DNA of 64,000 nucleotides. It comes from Cupriavidus oxalaticus (lineage in GTDB: Bacteria > Pseudomonadota > Gammaproteobacteria > Burkholderiales > Burkholderiaceae). A program made the translations under genes and the position numbers. The notes under the pieces were generated by a model, which had not been told where the DNA came from, searched no databases, and worked only from the letters and a program-made list of their open reading frames with translations. The stretch covers positions 1,364,001 through 1,428,000 of the forward strand of contig NZ_CP069812.1 in the NCBI RefSeq assembly GCF_016894385.1, written 5' to 3'. Each line of letters begins with the position of its first letter. Within the stretch, counting starts at the first letter, position 1. Shown here in pieces: positions 53,541 to 60,882 of the stretch.

Positions 53541-54089
53541 TTACAGCGTTGCGCCACCAACGGCACGGTTGCACGGGCACAGCTCGTCCGTTTGCAGGCC
53601 GTCCAGGATACGCAGGACTTCGTCCGGGTTGCGGCCGACGTTCAGGTTGTTCACCGAAACGTGCTGGATCACGTTGTCCGGATCGACGATGAAGGTCGCG
53701 CGCAGGGCCACGCCGGCGGCCTGGTCACGCACGCCCAGCTGGTCGATCAGCGAGCCGGTCACGTCGGCGAATTGCCACTGGTCCAGCTTGTTCAGGTCCT
53801 TGTGTTCGCGGCGCCATGCCAGCTTGACGAACTCGTTGTCGGTCGAGCCGCCCAGCACGATCGCGTCGCGGTCAGCGAAGTCGCCGTTCAGCTTGGCGAA
53901 GGCAACGATTTCGGTCGGGCACACGAAGGTGAAGTCCTTCGGGTAGAAGTAGATGACCTTCCACTTGCCTTCGAACGACTTTTCGGTGATGTCTTCGAAA
54001 GCCGACTGGCCGTTCTCTTCGTGATTGTTGAAACCCGGCTTGACACCGACGACGTGGAAGGCTTCGAGCTTTTCACCAACGGTCTTCAT
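53541..54089 (-). CDS. ahpC: Peroxiredoxin AhpC
   Basis: This is a 182-residue two-Cys peroxiredoxin that reduces hydrogen peroxide and organic peroxides. The peroxidatic cysteine is C57 in FTFVCPTEI; the resolving cysteines are C171/C173 in ELCPCNRAV, an arrangement typical of AhpD-partnered enzymes. GGAGATAG precedes the start. The upstream region has a short dyad TATCTCCAGATA overlapping the leader, but no convincing OxyR site by eye. It is followed by ahpD. Confidence 0.95.
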   Translation of the reverse strand: MKTVGEKLEAFHVVGVKPGFNNHEENGQSAFEDITEKSFEGKWKVIYFYPKDFTFVCPTEIVAFAKLNGDFADRDAIVLGGSTDNEFVKLAWRREHKDLNKLDQWQFADVTGSLIDQLGVRDQAAGVALRATFIVDPDNVIQHVSVNNLNVGRNPDEVLRILDGLQTDELCPCNRAVGGATL

Positions 54090-54404
54090 AAGACTATCTC
54101 CAGATAACGTTGCAATAAGTACAGTGCCGCCGCTGCGGCCCCGGCGTGGATCCTGCCAGGCACTTTGCTGCGGTGCACCGCGACAAAACGTGATTATGCG
54201 TGATCATCCTGCGGGGGGCTAATTGATATTCTCAAAGAGCCCGATAGGCACGGCAGGCCATGGTTCAGTGCCGCCTGCTTCGCGCGGCCGGGGCCGGCGA
54301 TGCGGAGCGGCAAGCATGCCATGCAAGGCAGGCACGCAAATGGCAAGTTGGTGACGATCCGCCGGGATTCAAGCCGGCTGCATCACGGCGCCGCCGGGCG
54401 ACCG
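54090..54404. other. Intergenic region upstream of ahpC
   Basis: The 315 bp lie between the ahpC start and the stop of the sensor kinase gene. The ahpC promoter must be here; CATAAT on the minus strand (54193-54198) is a possible -10 but has no matching -35. The AT-rich stretch around 54220-54247 (containing TGATATTCTCAAAGAG) stands out and could be part of an OxyR or other regulator site. No gene is seen. Confidence 0.4.
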
Positions 54405-55754
54405 TCACGCGCGGCGGAAGCAGGCGCTGACCACCAGGCCCGAATCCGGCGCGGCGCGGTTGGCCAGCAGCAGCCGCCCGCCGTTGCGCTGCATGATGCG
54501 GTTGACGATGGACATGCCCAGCCCCGCGCCCTTGGCCTCGCTGCGCGCGCTGTCGAGCCGGTAGAACGGCCGCGTCAGCAGCGACAACTGGCCTTCGGGC
54601 ACGCCATTGCCGCGGTCGGCCACGGTCAGCACCGCTTCCTTGTCGTCGACGCGGGTGGAGATCTCGACCACCGCCATGCCGCTCTGCTCGTCCTTGGCAT
54701 AGCGGCGCGCGTTCTCGACCAGGTTGTCGAGAATGCGCTGGACTTCCATGCGGTTGGCCACGGCCATCACCGGCTCATTGGCGCGCACATGCACGCGCAC
54801 ATCGTCATGCGCGGCGTAGACGCCCACGGCATCGTGCACCAGCGCCGACAGGTCGACCGGTTCGACGGTTTCCAGCGGCGGCCGCGCGTAGTTGAGGAAC
54901 TGGCCGATGATCGCGTCCATCTGTTCGATATCGGCGATCATGGCGTCGCGCGTGGGCGTGTCCATCGGCGACATCTCGGTTTCCAGGCGCAGCCGCGTCA
55001 GCGGCGTGCGCAGGTCGTGCGAGATGCCGGCCAGCATCACCACGCGGTCGTCGTCGAGCTGGCGCAGGTCGCGCACCATCTGGTTGAAGCTGTGGTTGGC
55101 CAGCGCCACTTCGCTGGCGCCGTGCTCGGGCAGCGGCGGCGGGTCGCCGCCGGCGCCGATGGCGCGCGCGGCGTTGGCCAGGCGCTTGAGCGGGTAGTTG
55201 ACGCGCGCGGTGATAAAGGCCGCGCCGATGATCGACAGCAGCAGCGCGGCGATACTCCACCACAGCCACTGGATGCCGGGCACGCGTTCGAAGCGCTCGG
55301 GGCTGATCGCCACCCAGTAGTCGTCGCCCTCGATCTCGAAGCTGACCCACACGCCGGGAATGTCGTTGACGGTGGTGGCCAGCACGGTGTCCTCGCCCAG
55401 GCGGCCGCGGATTTCCTGCTGGACCAGCGAGGTCAGGAACGGGTTGGCGGTGGGCGCGGCGAAGTCGTCGTCCTGCTCGCGCGGATAGACCTTGATGCCT
55501 TCGTTCTGCACCAGGTCGAGCAGCAGGAAGCGGCGCCGCGCGGGGTCGGAGTAGAGCAGCGCGGCGCGCGTGAGCTTGACCACGCTGACCACCTGCATGG
55601 CGATCTGCTGCGCGCGCGGGGCGCGTTCGAACAGCCGGTAGCTCTGGAACCAGATGCCCAGCGAGATCGCCAGCAGCAGGGCGATAAGCATGAAGGTTCG
55701 CCAGAACAGCGAACCAAAGAACCGCGTCGCGGTTCTGCCGATAACGGTCGCCAC
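54405..55754 (-). CDS. EnvZ/RisS-like sensor histidine kinase
   Basis: This is a 449-residue inner-membrane kinase. Membrane spans lie near residues 18-38 and 164-184 around a ~125-residue periplasmic domain, followed by HAMP. HisKA has H246 in GISHDLRTPLTRLRLE, and HATPase motifs are NLVENARRYA, DRGNGVP and KGAGLGMSIVNRIM. It pairs with the OmpR-type regulator 24 bp upstream on the same strand. In beta-proteobacteria this pair (RisS/RisA, EnvZ/OmpR) senses envelope or acid stress; the exact signal is unknown here. Confidence 0.9.
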   Translation of the reverse strand: MATVIGRTATRFFGSLFWRTFMLIALLLAISLGIWFQSYRLFERAPRAQQIAMQVVSVVKLTRAALLYSDPARRRFLLLDLVQNEGIKVYPREQDDDFAAPTANPFLTSLVQQEIRGRLGEDTVLATTVNDIPGVWVSFEIEGDDYWVAISPERFERVPGIQWLWWSIAALLLSIIGAAFITARVNYPLKRLANAARAIGAGGDPPPLPEHGASEVALANHSFNQMVRDLRQLDDDRVVMLAGISHDLRTPLTRLRLETEMSPMDTPTRDAMIADIEQMDAIIGQFLNYARPPLETVEPVDLSALVHDAVGVYAAHDDVRVHVRANEPVMAVANRMEVQRILDNLVENARRYAKDEQSGMAVVEISTRVDDKEAVLTVADRGNGVPEGQLSLLTRPFYRLDSARSEAKGAGLGMSIVNRIMQRNGGRLLLANRAAPDSGLVVSACFRRA

Positions 55755-55778
55755 GATAGGAACAGCGGCCGTTATCGG

Positions 55779-56501
55779 TTATTTCACGCCATCGGGAATG
55801 AAGACGTAGCCCAGGCCCCAGACCGTCTGAATAAAGCGCGGGTTGCTCGGGTCGGGCTCGATCAGCTTGCGCAGGCGCGAGATCTGTACGTCCAGGCTGC
55901 GGTCGAACACTTCATATTCGCGGCCGCGCGCCATTTCCATCAGCTTCTCGCGCGACAGCGGCTGGCGCGGATGGCGGGCGAACACCTTGAGCACCGAGAA
56001 CTCGCCGGTGGTCAGCGTGATTTCCTCGTCGTTCTTGGTCAGCGTGCGCGTGGCCAGATTCAGCACGAAATCGCCGAAGGCAAAGGTCTCGGGGGTTTCC
56101 GACGGGGCGCCGGGCACTTCGGCCGGGCCCTTGCGGCGCAGCACCGCGTGGATGCGCGCGATCAGCTCGCGCGGATTGAACGGCTTGGGCAGGTAATCGT
56201 CGGCGCCCATTTCCAGGCCGACGATGCGGTCCACGTCCTCGCCCTTGGCGGTGAGCATGATGATCGGGGTCTGGTCGTTGGCACCGCGCAGCCGGCGGCA
56301 GATCGACAGGCCGTCTTCGCCCGGCATCATCAGGTCCAGCACCAGCAGGTCGAAACGCTCGCGCAGCCAGAGCTTGTTCATCGCGGTGGCGTTTTCCGCC
56401 ACCAGCACGGTGAAACCCTGTTCGCCCAGATAGCGGCGCAGCAGATCGCGCAGACGCGGGTCATCGTCGACGACAAGAATCTTGTGGCTGGTATTTTCCA
56501 T
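55779..56501 (-). CDS. ompR: OmpR/RisA-like response regulator
   Basis: This response regulator has 240 residues. The receiver has VVDDDP, phospho-acceptor D56 in LLVLDLMMPGEDG and K in DYLPKPF; the C-terminal winged helix includes REYEVFDRSLDVQISRLRKL and TVWGLGYVFIPDG, the latter as in OmpR. It is transcribed ahead of its kinase. Regulator and kinase are not overlapping, unlike the PmrAB-like pair at 19.5-21.5 kb. Confidence 0.92.
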   Translation of the reverse strand: MENTSHKILVVDDDPRLRDLLRRYLGEQGFTVLVAENATAMNKLWLRERFDLLVLDLMMPGEDGLSICRRLRGANDQTPIIMLTAKGEDVDRIVGLEMGADDYLPKPFNPRELIARIHAVLRRKGPAEVPGAPSETPETFAFGDFVLNLATRTLTKNDEEITLTTGEFSVLKVFARHPRQPLSREKLMEMARGREYEVFDRSLDVQISRLRKLIEPDPSNPRFIQTVWGLGYVFIPDGVK

Positions 56502-56815
56502 GGCGGTATCTTAGCGACTATCGCTTTCGCTCAAAATGGCTTAACAAAACGTTACATACTTTACCCCGTGGTATGGCGGTGTGCATCAATCGTGCGATTA
56601 CACTGCGCCATCCCGTCTTTTTGCGCCCCTTGCGCGCTGATTTTCCGCGCATTTGCACCGCATGATCCACGGCATCGGCCGCCCCCGCCCGCGGGCCCTG
56701 GCCCGATGCTTGCAGAGGACAGCAGCGCCAGACGGGGATCGGACGGGGTAACGAAATTTCCCGGCTTCAGACGGTTTCACCGACCGCTTTTCCCGAAGCC
56801 AAGACGCCATTATCA
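56502..56815. other. Divergent intergenic region at ompR
   Basis: This 314-bp gap separates the response-regulator gene from a divergent small exported protein gene. The AT-rich stretch 56521-56575, containing TTAACAAAACGTTACATACT, is the only promoter-like part; TTGTTA on the minus strand could be a -35 for the regulator, but no good -10 follows. No gene is supported. Confidence 0.4.
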
Positions 56816-57172
56816 ATGAAAGTGAACCAAACCCGGCACGGGCATCCGCAGCATGGTATCGCCGGCGCATGCATTGCGCTTGCGGTTGCGGTTGCCGCAT
56901 GGCTGCTTGTGCCGGCCGGGCCGGCGCGGGCCCAGTCGGCCGGCGTGGCCAACCTGCTCAAGCGCCATCCGTCGGCGCAGGCGAGCGAGCCAGGCAACGG
57001 CCAGCGCGAGGCGCGTGCCCGTGCCGAGCGCCATCGCGCCGAGCAGCGCGAGACCGACCGCCGCCGCGTGGACGAGCGCGAGCGCGGCGGCTCGCGGCTG
57101 TCGCCGGACGAGCGGCGGCGCCTGCGCAAGAGCCTCTACGATTTCAGGCGGGAGATGTACGACGGCAGCTGA
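56816..57172 (+). CDS. Small exported Arg/Glu-rich protein
   Basis: The product has 118 residues. A signal peptide covers about residues 1-39 (IAGACIALAVAVAAWLLVPA, cleavage at ARA-QS). The rest is highly charged (QREARARAERHRAEQRETDR...) and ends in LSPDERRRLRKSLYDFRREM, a pattern I recognise from small periplasmic proteins of beta-proteobacteria (LSPEERRxLRxxIxxAxRDxY) without known function. There is no clear Shine-Dalgarno before the ATG. It is divergent from ompR and convergent with the amidase gene. Confidence 0.7.
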   Translation: MKVNQTRHGHPQHGIAGACIALAVAVAAWLLVPAGPARAQSAGVANLLKRHPSAQASEPGNGQREARARAERHRAEQRETDRRRVDERERGGSRLSPDERRRLRKSLYDFRREMYDGS

Positions 57173-57188
57173 GCGCTGCGGTCTTCTG

Positions 57189-58451
57189 TCAGCCTAACGG
57201 CTGGAAGTGGCGCAGGAAGTCGACGAAGACTTCGGCCGCCAGCTGCGCGTCCTCGGCGGTGATGGTTTCCAGCGGGTTGTGGCTGATGCCGCCATTGCCG
57301 CAGCGTACGAACAGCATCGCCACGTCGGTGATGCGGTGCATCATCATGGCGTCATGGCCTGCGCCGGAAGGCAGCTCGAAAGCCTCCATCCCGCGCTTTT
57401 TCAGTACCGCGCCGAACTGGTCCATCAGCCAGCGGGCGCAGGGCGCGTTATTGACCGGCGGCACGCGCTCGACCTGAGCCGACAGCCCGCGCCGTGCGGC
57501 GATCCGTTCGATGCCGGCAACGATGTCGGCGATGGCTGCCTCGCGGATGTCGTCGGCGCCTGCGCGGATGTCCATCGAGAAGGTGCAGGCCGCCGGGATC
57601 ACGTTGCTCGATCCATTCGGCACCTGCAGCTGGCCGACGGTGCCGACCAGCGTGGGCGCGGCGGCGCAGCGCTCTTCCACCAGCAGGATCATCTCGGCCG
57701 CACCCGCGGCGGCGTCCTTGCGCATGCCCATCGGCGTCGTTCCGGCATGGCTGGCCTGGCCTTCCACCCGGACCTGGAAGCGGCTGCTGCCGGCAATCTG
57801 CGTGACCACGCCCAGCGGCAGGTCGTGGTGCAGCAGCACCGGTCCCTGTTCGATATGCACTTCAACAAAGCCCAGCAGCGTCGCCGGATCGAGCGCCGCC
57901 GCGCGCAGCGCTTGCGGGTCGCCCGCACCGGGCAGGCCGGAGATGGCCAGCGCCTCGGCCAGCGTGATGCCGTCCGCGTCGACGCGGGCCAGCAGCGCGG
58001 GATCGAAGCGGTCCGCCAGCACGCTGCTGGCCAGGAAGCTGGTCTTGAAGCGCAGCCCTTCCTCCTCGGCGAATCCCACCACCTCGAAGTGGTACGGCAG
58101 GCGGATCCCGGCCCGGTTCAGCGCGTCCACCACGGCAATCGGCAGCAGGATGCCGAGGCGCCCGTCATAGCGGCCGCCATTGCGCACCGTATCGAAGTGC
58201 GAGCCGGTCATCAGCACGCGGGCATCGGTGACGGCGGGGTCGGCGGCGTAGCGGCCGATGACATTGCCGATGGCGTCGATGCGCACCGCCATGCCCGCGG
58301 CTTCCATCCACTGCGCCAGCTGGTCCTGCGCGGCACGGTGCGCCGGTGTCAGGTAGGCGCAGGTCAGGCCGCCTTCCATATCGGAGAAGCGGGCGAGCTG
58401 GTCGGCGTGGTCGAGGATGGCCTGGCCGAGGGAAGCGGTGGTCTGGGACAT
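57189..58451 (-). CDS. M20-family allantoate amidohydrolase / N-carbamoyl amino acid hydrolase
   Basis: This 420-residue binuclear metal hydrolase belongs to the HyuC/AllC/UAC branch: metal motifs TGSHFDTVRNGGRYDGRLGI, VGFAEEEGLRF, FVEVHIEQGPVL and the C-terminal GAGHDAMMM and GGISHNPLE. Members cleave ureido groups from allantoate, ureidoglycolate or N-carbamoyl amino acids; sequence alone does not decide which. No other purine-degradation gene is adjacent. A 10-bp tandem repeat lies directly upstream of the start, in the gap to hpnD. Confidence 0.87.
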   Translation of the reverse strand: MSQTTASLGQAILDHADQLARFSDMEGGLTCAYLTPAHRAAQDQLAQWMEAAGMAVRIDAIGNVIGRYAADPAVTDARVLMTGSHFDTVRNGGRYDGRLGILLPIAVVDALNRAGIRLPYHFEVVGFAEEEGLRFKTSFLASSVLADRFDPALLARVDADGITLAEALAISGLPGAGDPQALRAAALDPATLLGFVEVHIEQGPVLLHHDLPLGVVTQIAGSSRFQVRVEGQASHAGTTPMGMRKDAAAGAAEMILLVEERCAAAPTLVGTVGQLQVPNGSSNVIPAACTFSMDIRAGADDIREAAIADIVAGIERIAARRGLSAQVERVPPVNNAPCARWLMDQFGAVLKKRGMEAFELPSGAGHDAMMMHRITDVAMLFVRCGNGGISHNPLETITAEDAQLAAEVFVDFLRHFQPLG

Positions 58452-58457
58452 AACGGG

Positions 58458-58492
58458 TGTCGGCGGTTGTCGGCGGATGTCGGCGGATGTCG
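58458..58492. repeat. 10-bp tandem repeat
   Basis: Three copies of TGTCGGCGG[T/A] (58458-58487) and half of a fourth (TGTCG) lie in the 66-bp gap between hpnD and the amidase gene, inside the leader of the amidase gene. Variation in copy number would change the spacing before its start codon. Confidence 0.8.
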
Positions 58493-58517
58493 TGGCTCGC
58501 TGCCTGTTTACTATGTG

Positions 58518-59420
58518 TCAACTATTGCGGATCCAGGTCTTCCAGGCGATCCACAGCTTGCGCAGCGGCGTCAGCGCGATGCGCTGGCTGAGCACCTGGA
58601 ACTGGCTGGCTTCCAGCTCATCGAGCAGCGCATGGTAGATCGCCCCCATCAGCAGGCCGGCGCGCTGGGCGCGGCGGTCCTGGCGCGGCAGGGCCGCCAG
58701 CGCCTCGCGGTACAGCTTGCGGGCGCGTTCGGCATGGTATTGCATCAGTGCCACGAAGCGCTCGGAATGCTGGCCCTTGAGGATTTCGGAAGCCGGCACC
58801 TGGAACTGCTGCAGCGTATTGACGGGCAGGTAGATGCGGCCGCGCCGGGCATCCTCGCCCACGTCGCGCAGGATATTGACCAGTTGCAGCGACAGCCCGA
58901 GCTTCTCGGCAAATTCCAGTGTCTTCGGGTCGGTATAGCCGAACAGCCGCGCGCTGAGCGTGCCGACCACGCCGGCCACGCAATGGCAGTAGCGGTTCAG
59001 GCCGGCTTCATCCAGGTAGCGCGTCTGCGTCAGGTCCATCTCCATGCCGTCGAGCACTTCGGCCATTTCGGCCTGTGGCAGGCCGGCGCCGGCAACATGC
59101 GGCTGCAGCGCCTGGGTGGTCGGGTGCGTGGGCGCGCCGTCGAACAGCCGCCGCAGTTCCGCGCGCCACCAGTCCAGTTGCTGGTGCGCCAGGCCCGTGT
59201 CATGCGTTTCGTCGACCACGTCGTCGACTTCGCGGCACCAGGCGTACAGCGCGGTGATGGCGCGCCGGCGTTCGGCCGGCAGGAACAGGAAGCTGTAATA
59301 GAAGCTGGAGCCGCTCTGGGCGACTTTCTCTTGGCAATACTGATCGGGCGTCACGCCGGTCTCGGTCTGAAGATGGGGGTGGGGAAGGGTGGCAGAAGCG
59401 CGGGGCGCCGATTGTAGCAT
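58518..59420 (-). CDS. hpnD: Presqualene diphosphate synthase HpnD
   Basis: This trans-isoprenyl diphosphate synthase of the squalene/phytoene synthase family condenses two farnesyl diphosphates to presqualene diphosphate on the way to hopanoids. It is 300 residues from the ATG at 59420; family members usually start at the equivalent of the GTG at 59354 (MTPDQYCQEKVAQSGSSFYY), so that may be the true start. The two metal-binding regions are REVDDVVDET and QLVNILRDVGEDARRGRIYL. HpnC and HpnE, which complete squalene synthesis, are not in the window. It is divergent from the efflux genes. Confidence 0.88.
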   Translation of the reverse strand: MLQSAPRASATLPHPHLQTETGVTPDQYCQEKVAQSGSSFYYSFLFLPAERRRAITALYAWCREVDDVVDETHDTGLAHQQLDWWRAELRRLFDGAPTHPTTQALQPHVAGAGLPQAEMAEVLDGMEMDLTQTRYLDEAGLNRYCHCVAGVVGTLSARLFGYTDPKTLEFAEKLGLSLQLVNILRDVGEDARRGRIYLPVNTLQQFQVPASEILKGQHSERFVALMQYHAERARKLYREALAALPRQDRRAQRAGLLMGAIYHALLDELEASQFQVLSQRIALTPLRKLWIAWKTWIRNS

Positions 59421-59535
59421 CGCCGATCCGGGCAGTCGGACGCCGCCGGATGGCCGGGCGGCACACATTTAACCACAGCTCATCCGCGGGCAACGGCACC
59501 TGAGCAGGCATTCCAGGCGTTTCGTCGCCTGCCGT

Positions 59536-59582
59536 TTGACGCACCCCCGTGGGGATCGCTATATTACTGACCGGCCAGTTAT
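59536..59582 (+). promoter_or_regulatory. Efflux operon promoter with overlapping TetR-type operator candidate
   Basis: TTGACG (59536-59541) and TATATT (59560-59565) are spaced by 18 bp, the best sigma-70 promoter by eye outside phaC1. An imperfect 20-bp palindrome, ATTACTGACC / GGCCAGTTAT (59563-59582, 8 of 10 pairs), overlaps the -10 and the expected transcription start. Such ACTGACCGGYCAGT-like palindromes are typical operators of TetR-family repressors of RND pumps. No tetR gene is adjacent. Confidence 0.6.
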
Positions 59583-59654
59583 TTATTGTTCCGCACTGGT
59601 CTCCGCGGCCGACGCCTGCCTGGCCAGCTGTTCCATCCGACTCCTAGCTTACCG

Positions 59655-60875
59655 ATGCCAGTGCTTTGCCCAGTGCCGGAAGTTGCGGCCGCAGCGAATC
59701 CTTTTGACACAAAATCGTTACCCAGCGCGCGCTTTGGGCGTTTGGGGCATCTGGCGCGCTTTGCAGTGGCCGCGCTGGTGGCCGCCGCCGCGGTCGCGGG
59801 CTGCGGCAGGCAGGCCGAGCCGGCGCCCGAGGTCCGTCCGGTGCGCCTGATGCAGCTCAGCCAGCACAGCGGCAGGACCGCCTTCGAGTTTTCCGGAGAC
59901 GTGCGCCCGCGTGTCGAATCGAGGCTGGGGTTCCGCGTGGGCGGCAAGATCGCCGCGCGCCTGGTGGATGTGGGCGCCATCGTCACCAGGGGCCAGCCGC
60001 TGGCCCGGCTGGATCCGACCGACCTTTCCCTCGCCGAAGCGGGCTCGCGTGCCCAGTTCGAGGCCGCGAAGACCGACCGCGACCTCGCCGCGTCGGACCT
60101 GAAGCGCTACAACGACCTGTTCGCCAAGGGCTTTATCAGTGCCGCCGAACAGCACCGGCGCCAGGCCAGTTTCGAGGCGGCCGACTCGCGCCTGCGCCAG
60201 GCCCAGGCCGGCCTGCGCAGCCAGTCCAACCAGACCGCCTACGCCGTGCTGCATGCCGACGCCGACGGCGTGGTCACGGCCATCGACGCCGAGGTGGGCC
60301 AGGTCGTCACCCCGGGCCAGCCGGTGGTGCGCGTGGCCCAGACCGCGGAGAAGGAAGTGGCGATCGGCCTGCCGGAGGACCAGGTCGACCTGCTGCGCGG
60401 CATTGCCGACGTCAGTATCCATACCTGGGCCGAGCCGCAGCGCGCGCTGCCCGGCCGGGTGCGGGAGATTGCCGCGGCTGCCGATCCGGTCACCCGCACC
60501 TATGCCACCCGCGTCACCATTCCCGATCCGCCCGCCGACCTCAAGCTCGGCATGACCGCCGTGGTGACTTTCGTGCGGACCGGGGCCACGCCCGCGATCC
60601 GCGTGCCGCTGACAGCGCTGCTGCAGGAGCAGGGCCGCAACCAGGTGTGGGTCTACGACGCCGCCGCCGGCACGGTCAAGCCGGTCACGGTGACGCTGGG
60701 CGAGGCCGTCGGCAACGAGGTGGAGGTGCGCCAGGGGCTGGCGCCGGGCCAGACCATCGTCACCGCAGGCGTACACCTGCTGCGCCCGGGGCAGAAGGTG
60801 CGGCCGCTGCAGGCGGTCGCGCCTGCTTCCGCGCCGACCGCGGCCCCCACCGCGGCGGCCCCTAAGCAGGGCTGA
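59655..60875 (+). CDS. RND efflux periplasmic adaptor (membrane fusion) lipoprotein
   Basis: This is the periplasmic adaptor of a tripartite efflux pump. I start it at the ATG at 59655 (406 residues), because an upstream TTG at 59586 would be almost on the predicted transcription start. The lipobox VAGC lies near residue 49; the ~50-residue leader is long, and a later start is possible. HlyD/AcrA-type features are present: barrel-sandwich halves GFRVGGKIAARLVDVGAIVT and LHADADGVVTAIDAEVGQVV around a helical hairpin (RDLAASDLKRYNDLFAKGFI). It is followed by the transporter gene after 7 bp. The C-terminus is Ala/Pro-rich. Confidence 0.9.
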   Translation: MPVLCPVPEVAAAANPFDTKSLPSARFGRLGHLARFAVAALVAAAAVAGCGRQAEPAPEVRPVRLMQLSQHSGRTAFEFSGDVRPRVESRLGFRVGGKIAARLVDVGAIVTRGQPLARLDPTDLSLAEAGSRAQFEAAKTDRDLAASDLKRYNDLFAKGFISAAEQHRRQASFEAADSRLRQAQAGLRSQSNQTAYAVLHADADGVVTAIDAEVGQVVTPGQPVVRVAQTAEKEVAIGLPEDQVDLLRGIADVSIHTWAEPQRALPGRVREIAAAADPVTRTYATRVTIPDPPADLKLGMTAVVTFVRTGATPAIRVPLTALLQEQGRNQVWVYDAAAGTVKPVTVTLGEAVGNEVEVRQGLAPGQTIVTAGVHLLRPGQKVRPLQAVAPASAPTAAPTAAAPKQG

Positions 60876-60882
60876 AGCCGGC

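Noticed and set aside
54220..54247. OxyR binding site upstream of ahpC
   Set aside because: The AT-rich stretch does not fit the ATAG-N7-CTAT spacing when checked on either strand.
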